From the NCBI GenBank assembly GCA_036339375.1, contig JAYZBC010000055.1, forward strand, positions 1 to 29,217: 29,217 bases of DNA. The letters are read 5' to 3'. The position numbers were made by a program, and so were the translations under genes. The notes beneath the pieces were generated by a model. The model made no database searches and was not told where the DNA came from. It was given only the letters and a program-made list of their open reading frames with translations. This document shows, piece by piece, positions 24,160 through 29,217 of the stretch. This DNA is from JAYZBC01 sp036339375 (GTDB lineage: Bacteria; Pseudomonadota; Alphaproteobacteria; MPNO01; UBA2964). Within the stretch, counting starts at the first letter, position 1, and each line of letters begins with the position of its first letter.

Positions 24160-25264
24160 ATTTTATTTTTTCTAGTTCTGCTATGACGGCACTACCCATT
24201 TCGGTAGTGGACACTATTTTATTTCCGTCCGACATTATATCTTCCGTCCTGAGCCCAAGATTAAGGACCGTTTCAACAGCTTCTTCGATTTGATTTGCCT
24301 CTGTAAGCATTTCAAAAGAATAACGGAGCATCATTGCAAAACTCAAAATCATGGCTAAGGGATTTGCTTTCCCCTGTCCAGCAATGTCCGGTGCCGTTCC
24401 ATGAACAGGCTCATAAAGTGCATTACGGTTTCCGCTCTCATCTGTAGCACCTAGGGAGGCAGAAGGTAACATTCCCAAAGAACCCGTTGCCATTGAAGCA
24501 CAATCAGACAAAATGTCACCAAACATATTTGTGGTAACAATTACATCGAACTGTTTAGGATCCCTAACTAGCTGCATGGCAGCGTTATCAACAAGCATAT
24601 GGTTCAATTCAACATCAGGATATTCCGGGGCAATACGAATAACCTCTTCGCGCCACATTTTGGTACTCTCAAGCACATTTGCTTTATCAATGGAGCACAA
24701 TTTCTTCCCCCGAATTTGGGCAAGTTCAAATCCCACTCTGGCAATTCTTTCAACCTCTCGAGTGTTATAAACAAGAGAGTTGCGTCCCTCCCTAATCCCA
24801 TTAGCTAAATTTTTAACTCCACGAGGTTCGCCAAAATAAATTCCGCCAGTAAGTTCCCTAACAATCAAAATATCCAGGCCCGCAACCACATCACGTTTCA
24901 AACTTGAAGCATCTACCAAAGCATTAAAAACTATAGCCGGTCTCAGGTTGGCAAATAATCCTAGGTCTTTTCTAATTTTGAGTAACGCTGCTTCGGGGCG
25001 TATATTAAAATCAACATTGTCCCATTTTGGGCCTCCTACCGCGCCCAACAAAACACCATCCGCTTCTTGCGCCAATTGGATTGTATTTTCCTCAATTGGT
25101 ATGCCAAGTTTATCAATGCATGAACCACCAATAAGACTTTCCTGTATTTCTAAGGTGATCAATTTTTTATCTTGCATCCAACCAATTACACGCCGAACTT
25201 CTTCCATTACTTCGGGACCTATGCCATCACCGGGTAACATTAAAATTTTCCTGTTTACTCCCAT
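24158..25264 (-). CDS. leuB: 3-isopropylmalate dehydrogenase
   Basis: NAD-dependent oxidative decarboxylase of leucine biosynthesis. The 368-residue protein begins MGVNRKILMLPGDGIGPEV and carries the family motifs GAVGGPKWD, LRPAIVF, VRELTGGIYFGEPRG, the metal-binding NMFGDILSDCASMATGSLGMLPS, and EPVHGTAPDIAGQGKANP for NAD binding. GGGAGAG precedes the ATG. It is separated from leuD by 186 bases containing two AT-rich palindromes. Confidence 0.97.
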   Translation of the reverse strand: MGVNRKILMLPGDGIGPEVMEEVRRVIGWMQDKKLITLEIQESLIGGSCIDKLGIPIEENTIQLAQEADGVLLGAVGGPKWDNVDFNIRPEAALLKIRKDLGLFANLRPAIVFNALVDASSLKRDVVAGLDILIVRELTGGIYFGEPRGVKNLANGIREGRNSLVYNTREVERIARVGFELAQIRGKKLCSIDKANVLESTKMWREEVIRIAPEYPDVELNHMLVDNAAMQLVRDPKQFDVIVTTNMFGDILSDCASMATGSLGMLPSASLGATDESGNRNALYEPVHGTAPDIAGQGKANPLAMILSFAMMLRYSFEMLTEANQIEEAVETVLNLGLRTEDIMSDGNKIVSTTEMGSAVIAELEKIK

Positions 25265-25374
25265 TTTGACTCTCCCTTTTCCTTCTCAAAAACTTTCACA
25301 GTCAGCTTTAGAAAGCCCCTGGGTGTTTATCCTCTTGTAATGCACCAATAATTTTTTCTTTGGAATCAGAAATT

Positions 25375-25412
25375 TTGTTTTAAAACAATTAACAAACCTG
25401 AATTTTAAAATT
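25375..25412. repeat. Two AT-rich palindromes between leuD and leuB
   Basis: TTGTTTTAAAACAA (25375-25388) and AATTTTAAAATT (25401-25412) are perfect palindromes 12 bases apart, both sharing the core TTTTAAAA. They lie about 110 bases upstream of the leuB ATG. Paired spacing is compatible with a repressor or activator site; chance is also plausible in such AT-rich DNA. Confidence 0.3.
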
Positions 25413-25450
25413 TGGCAAACCTAAAAGCCATTCGAAAAGTTAAATTTTTA

Positions 25451-26062
25451 TTAATATAACCATGGTGTAGCTGCTTTATTTTTATCTTCATAAAGGGAAA
25501 TAGCGGCTTCTTTTCGAAGGGTTAGTCCAATATCATCGAGCCCATTTAGTAAGCAGTGTTTTTTAAACGAATCCACTTCAAATGTAATAATATCTCCGTC
25601 CGAATTAGTTATTTCTTGTTTTTCAAGATCCACCGTCATAGTAGCGTTAGCCCCACGTTCCGCACCCTCCATAAGTTGTTGAAGTTCTTTAGGTGATACT
25701 TTAATGAGGAGAATACCATTCTTAGAACTATTATTGAAAAAAATATCAGCAAAATCGGTCGAAATAACGCAACGAATACCATAATCCAATAAAGCCCACG
25801 GTGCATGCTCGCGGGAGGAACCACAACCAAAATTATGACCCGCAATAAGAATTTGAGCGCTGCGGTAAGCTTTTTTATTAAGTACAAAATTTGGGTTTTC
25901 ATTTCCTGTTTTAGGGTCGTAGCGCAAGGGATCAAATAAGTTTTTACCGAGTCCTGTTCGAGTTAGTGTTTTTAAAAAACGGGCTGGAATTATTTTATCG
26001 GTGTCGCAATTTACGATAGGCAAAGGCGCTGCAACGGCAGTGAGTTTTGTAAATTTTTCCAT
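25451..26062 (-). CDS. leuD: 3-isopropylmalate dehydratase small subunit
   Basis: Small subunit of isopropylmalate isomerase, which converts 2- to 3-isopropylmalate. The 203-residue protein has NCDTDKIIPARFLKT near the N-terminus and the swivelling-domain motif CGSSREHAPWALLDYGI at about 81-97. It starts 10 bases after leuC and has normal length. Confidence 0.97.
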   Translation of the reverse strand: MEKFTKLTAVAAPLPIVNCDTDKIIPARFLKTLTRTGLGKNLFDPLRYDPKTGNENPNFVLNKKAYRSAQILIAGHNFGCGSSREHAPWALLDYGIRCVISTDFADIFFNNSSKNGILLIKVSPKELQQLMEGAERGANATMTVDLEKQEITNSDGDIITFEVDSFKKHCLLNGLDDIGLTLRKEAAISLYEDKNKAATPWLY

Positions 26063-26072
26063 CTCCTACTCC

Positions 26073-27491
26073 CTAATTTAAAAGTTCTCGAACGTCGGTT
26101 AAATGACCAGCAATGGCTGCTGCTGCTGCCATCATCGGGCTTACCAAATGCGTCCGCCCACCAGGCCCTTGACGCCCCTCAAAATTCCTATTTGACGTAG
26201 AAGCTGATCTTTCACTTGGCAATAGCATATCGCCATTCATTGCAAGGCACATGGAACATCCTGGTTCCCGCCAGTGAAAACCTGCTTCAGTAAAAATTTT
26301 ATCGAGCCCTTCTTCTTCTGCTTGCAACTTAACAAGCCCTGAACCGGGTACTACCAAAGCATACACAGATTCTGAAACTCTTCGGCCCTTTGCCACACTA
26401 GCAGCAGCACGCATATCTTCGATGCGAGAGTTTGTGCATGAACCTATGAAAACTTTATCGACAGCTATATCAACCATTTTTGTTCCAGGTTTTAAATCCA
26501 TATATTCTAGTGACCGTTCCATTGCAGAACGCCGATTAACATCTTGAACATCAGCAGGATCAGGAACAACTGAGGTGATGGCCACTTCATCTTCTGGGCT
26601 CGTCCCCCAAGTCACTTGAGGAACAATTTCAGAAACATCAAGTGTTTCTTCGGTATCATATTTGGCGCCAGGATCAGAAGGTAGTTTACGCCATTGTTCC
26701 AAAGCCAGTTCCCATTGGCCAGTTTTGGGGCATTGCGGGCGCCCTTTAAGGTATTCAAAAGTCTTTTTATCGGGGGCAATTAAGCCAGCGCGTGCCCCGG
26801 CCTCAATTGTCATGTTGCAAACCGTCATGCGCCCTTCCATTGACAGTTCTTCAACCGCAGGCCCCGCATATTCGATGACATGACCTGTCCCGCCAGCCGT
26901 ACCAATCTTTCCAATTATCGCCAAAATTAAATCCTTTGCAGTACAACCAAACGGTAAAGAACCAGTCACAGTTATCCGCATGTTTTTAGCTGGCCTTTGA
27001 ATTAGTGTTTGAGTTGCTAGGACATGCTCCACCTCCGATGTGCCAACACCAAAAGCAAGTGCTCCAAAGGCACCATGTGTTGCAGTATGGGAGTCCCCAC
27101 ATACCAGAGTTATACCGGGTTGTGTTAAACCCTGCTCCGGGCCAATCACATGAACAATGCCCTGACGCGGATCATTGATTGAAATATATGGCAAACCAAA
27201 TTCTTTCGCATTTTTTTCCAACACCTCTAACTGAATACGAGATTCCTCATCTTCAATTTCCTGTGTACCACCTCTTCCTGGTGTTGTAGGCACATTATGA
27301 TCGGGAACACATAGATTGGCCTCAGGGCGCCTTGCCCTTCTGCCTGTTTGCCGCAAGCCATCGAAAGCTTGCGCACTCGTTATCTCATGAATGAGTTGAC
27401 GATCAATATAAATGAGACAAGTCCCATCATCTTGTTGATCAACAAGATGGCTTTCCCAAATTTTATCAAACAGTGTTTTCGGTTCCGACAT
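26073..27491 (-). CDS. leuC: 3-isopropylmalate dehydratase large subunit
   Basis: Aconitase-type subunit of isopropylmalate isomerase that holds the [4Fe-4S] cluster. The frame runs 7 codons further upstream, but the ATG at 27491 gives the usual MSEPKTLFDKIWESH start, with purine-rich AGAGGAAATAGGG before it. The 472-residue protein has PDHNVPTT, GDSHTATHGAFGALAFGVGT, and the three cluster Cys at about 352 (IGSCTNSR), 412 and 415 (GCSMC). It follows rplS by 45 bases and is probably in the same transcript. Confidence 0.97.
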   Translation of the reverse strand: MSEPKTLFDKIWESHLVDQQDDGTCLIYIDRQLIHEITSAQAFDGLRQTGRRARRPEANLCVPDHNVPTTPGRGGTQEIEDEESRIQLEVLEKNAKEFGLPYISINDPRQGIVHVIGPEQGLTQPGITLVCGDSHTATHGAFGALAFGVGTSEVEHVLATQTLIQRPAKNMRITVTGSLPFGCTAKDLILAIIGKIGTAGGTGHVIEYAGPAVEELSMEGRMTVCNMTIEAGARAGLIAPDKKTFEYLKGRPQCPKTGQWELALEQWRKLPSDPGAKYDTEETLDVSEIVPQVTWGTSPEDEVAITSVVPDPADVQDVNRRSAMERSLEYMDLKPGTKMVDIAVDKVFIGSCTNSRIEDMRAAASVAKGRRVSESVYALVVPGSGLVKLQAEEEGLDKIFTEAGFHWREPGCSMCLAMNGDMLLPSERSASTSNRNFEGRQGPGGRTHLVSPMMAAAAAIAGHLTDVRELLN

Positions 27492-27536
27492 AATCCCTAT
27501 TTCCTCTCTCAAAAAGGTGTCAATTTTTAAAGGGGT

Positions 27537-28088
27537 TCATTTCTTTTTTTCGCCTGTGCTCTTGGCATCTTCGTCAGATGAACTTTCTTGCTCAGCTGTA
27601 TCCCCCTCTACCGGTTCTATCCCTTCCGACGATTTTTCTGCCATTTTTTCTACATTAGGTTCTGCAATCACCTCATCTGATGCAACCGCGATTTCCTCCT
27701 CAACAGTAGTCTGACTAGGACCTACGCGGCGTTCTACTTTCTCAGCGATGCGTGCCTTTTTACCCCGAAGTTGACGCAAATAATACAACTTGGCTCTCCG
27801 AACAACACCTCGCCGCATTACTTCTATTTTCTCAATTCGGGGCGAAAAAAGAGGAAATATCCTTTCCACACCTTCACCATACGAAATTTTCCGAACCGTA
27901 AACGCCGAATTCATACCTGAATTTTTTCGTGCAATACACACACCCTCAAAAACTTGAACTCGTTCTCGGGTCCCTTCAACTACCTTTACATGAACGCGTA
28001 AAGTATCACCTGCACCGAACTCAGGAACTGGGCGTTCAGCAGTTAATTTGTCTATCTGTTCTTGTTCCAACTGTTCGATAATATTCAT
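27537..28088 (-). CDS. rplS: 50S ribosomal protein L19 with long acidic C-terminal tail
   Basis: Ribosomal protein at the 30S-50S interface. Residues 1 to about 118 form the conserved L19 core with FGAGDTLRVHVKV, VFEGVCIARK and RRGVVRRAKLYYLRQLRGK. Residues 119-183 form an extra tail rich in Glu, Asp, Ser and Ala ending in EKKK, with no predicted fold; E. coli L19 is about 115 residues. Extended L19 forms occur in some alphaproteobacteria. It starts 3 bases after trmD, and its AAGGAG overlaps the end of trmD. Confidence 0.95.
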   Translation of the reverse strand: MNIIEQLEQEQIDKLTAERPVPEFGAGDTLRVHVKVVEGTRERVQVFEGVCIARKNSGMNSAFTVRKISYGEGVERIFPLFSPRIEKIEVMRRGVVRRAKLYYLRQLRGKKARIAEKVERRVGPSQTTVEEEIAVASDEVIAEPNVEKMAEKSSEGIEPVEGDTAEQESSSDEDAKSTGEKKK

Positions 28089-28091
28089 GTT

Positions 28092-28805
28092 TCACTCCTT
28101 TATTAGCTTTTGGCTTTCTAGATGTTTTTGCCAAAGGTCGGGACGTTGTTTTTTTGTAAGTTGCTCCGCGGATCCTCGTCTCCATTCTCTAATTTTTTGG
28201 TGGTGTCCGCTCAACAAAAGGTCTGGCACCTTTCGACCCTCCCATTCAAATGGTTGGGTATATTGTGGATACTCCAATAACCCTTCTTTAAAACTTTCTT
28301 CGGTTAGAGAATTCTTATTACCAACCACACCTGGCAATACTCTTACACAAGCGTCAATTAAGGCTATGGCCGCTGGTTCTCCCCCAGAAAGGACAAAATC
28401 TCCGAGACTTATTTGTTCCCAATCATAGGCCTCTAAAATTCTCTCATCTATCCCTTCGAAACGACCACAGAGTAATGTGATTTCTGTTTCAGCTGCTAAG
28501 CGGTAAATCCGCCGCTGACCAAGTTGGGTACCACGAGGTGTAAGAAAAATAGGTCGCGTTTTAGAACAAGCTGCCTCCAAGGCAGCTTGAATTACATCAG
28601 GCCGCATCACCATACCCGGACCCCCACCAAAAGGTTTGGAGTCTACACTCGCATTTTTGCCAGTCGCATAGGCCCTAATGTCAAATGTTTCAAGAGACCA
28701 AAGACCTTTGTCCAGCGCTTTACCCGCCAACGAGCAACCAAGCGGCCCTGGAAACATCTCAGGAAATAGTGTTAAAACCTTTGCGGTCCAAATAGGTTTA
28801 TTCAT
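28092..28805 (-). CDS. trmD: tRNA (guanine37-N1)-methyltransferase
   Basis: SPOUT-class methyltransferase that forms m1G37 in tRNAs and prevents frameshifting. The frame is open 22 codons upstream, but ATG 28805 gives MNKPIWTAKVLTLFPEMFP, the conserved start, and the upstream codons overlap rimM. The 237-residue protein shows the SAM-knot motifs LLCGRFEGIDERI and LGDFVLSGGEPAA, plus KPFGGGPGMVM and the C-terminal PDLLLSGHHQKIREWR. It lies between rimM and rplS. Confidence 0.97.
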   Translation of the reverse strand: MNKPIWTAKVLTLFPEMFPGPLGCSLAGKALDKGLWSLETFDIRAYATGKNASVDSKPFGGGPGMVMRPDVIQAALEAACSKTRPIFLTPRGTQLGQRRIYRLAAETEITLLCGRFEGIDERILEAYDWEQISLGDFVLSGGEPAAIALIDACVRVLPGVVGNKNSLTEESFKEGLLEYPQYTQPFEWEGRKVPDLLLSGHHQKIREWRRGSAEQLTKKQRPDLWQKHLESQKLIKE

Positions 28806-28812
28806 TTCACGC

Positions 28813-29217
28813 CTACCCAGTTTTCCCACCATTCTCTGAAGTTGCCTCCAACAGACCCACAGGAGGATCAATTACAAGGCATTGGGTGCCCAAATCAACT
28901 TTCGTTACAACCTCACGGTTAAATGGAACAAAAATTGTGTGATTCAAATTGTGCCCAATTTCTAGCATCGCCCCCGCACCAAATTCTTGGATTGAAAAAA
29001 CTTTTCCAAGTAATTTACCTTTTGTTGTTTCAGCAGAAAGACCCTTAAGATCCTCCCAATAAAATTCATCCTTATCAGTTTCTGGCAAAGCTTTTCGAGG
29101 TATAAAAATCGGTAAACCTTGCAAAGCCTTAGCAGCCTCGCGATTATTCACACCTTTAATACAAGCAAGAACTTGTTTTTTAACCATCCGTTTTGCTTTT
29201 AATTCAAAATTTCGATT
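28813..29217 (-). CDS. rimM: Ribosome maturation factor RimM, 5' end cut by window
   Basis: 30S assembly factor needed for maturation of the 16S 3' domain. The frame is open to the right edge (about 134 codons visible), so the N-terminal beta-barrel part and true start are outside; an internal ATG at 29187 is not the start. Visible are the second half of the N-domain (KKQVLACIKGVNNREAAKALQG), the FYWEDLKGL linker motif, and the C-terminal PRC-barrel domain ending in IDPPVGLLE. Its stop lies 7 bases before the trmD start. Confidence 0.92.
   Translation of the reverse strand, partial: NRNFELKAKRMVKKQVLACIKGVNNREAAKALQGLPIFIPRKALPETDKDEFYWEDLKGLSAETTKGKLLGKVFSIQEFGAGAMLEIGHNLNHTIFVPFNREVVTKVDLGTQCLVIDPPVGLLEATSENGGKTG

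Noticed and set aside
27492..27536. TTGACA in the rplS-leuC gap as a promoter for leuC
   Set aside because: No -10 fits before the leuC ribosome binding site, and the genes look co-transcribed.
28806..28871. Upstream extension of trmD by 22 codons
   Set aside because: These codons lie over the end of rimM, and conserved TrmD sequence begins only at 28805.

Overview
This window comes from an AT-rich bacterial chromosome, most likely a free-living alphaproteobacterium and plausibly an uncultured marine lineage. The evidence is gene content and order: an atpHAGDC cluster without atpIBEF, an LDH-like malate dehydrogenase directly before sucCD, sdhCDAB next to a HpcH/CitE-type CoA-ester lyase, DUF484 next to xerC, and rimM-trmD-rplS-leuC-leuD-leuB-asd in one direction. 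The family or genus cannot be fixed from the sequence alone. No tRNA, rRNA, CRISPR array, transposase or prophage was seen. No gap exceeds 300 bases; the largest is 220 bases (18111-18330, sdhB to mdh), where I see only the mdh ribosome binding site.

Layout. 1-1858 (+): 3' part of a ctpA-like S41 protease, then rppH. 2024-6972 (-): F1 ATP synthase operon atpH-A-G-D-C, preceded by a gap holding a possible promoter and structured leader. 7157-9394 (-): priA. 9474-11929 (+): transaldolase/F6P aldolase, DUF484 protein, xerC. 11999-14900 (+): an accessory three-gene cassette with an amidohydrolase and two tandem TauD-family 2-oxoglutarate dioxygenases. 14963-21757 (-): TCA block read sdhC-D-A-B, mdh, sucC, sucD. 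21896-22792 (-): HpcH/HpaI CoA-ester lyase. 22911-29217 (-): rimM (5' end outside the window), trmD, rplS, leuC, leuD, leuB, asd.

How it fits together. Most of the window is core metabolism. Succinate dehydrogenase, malate dehydrogenase and succinyl-CoA synthetase run consecutive parts of the TCA cycle, and SDH feeds electrons to the chain that drives the F1Fo ATP synthase whose F1 sector is encoded nearby. The leu and asd genes make leucine and aspartate-family amino acids, and rimM/trmD/rplS belong to ribosome maturation and translation.

The one clearly accessory piece is the 2.9-kb amidohydrolase-TauD-TauD cassette. It lies exactly where many alphaproteobacteria carry sucA-sucB-lpd after sucCD, is on the opposite strand, has near-perfect ribosome binding sites at two of its three genes, and ends in an orphan ribosome-binding-like sequence. 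It is probably a small catabolic or detoxification module of unknown substrate and is the best candidate here for something not yet described.
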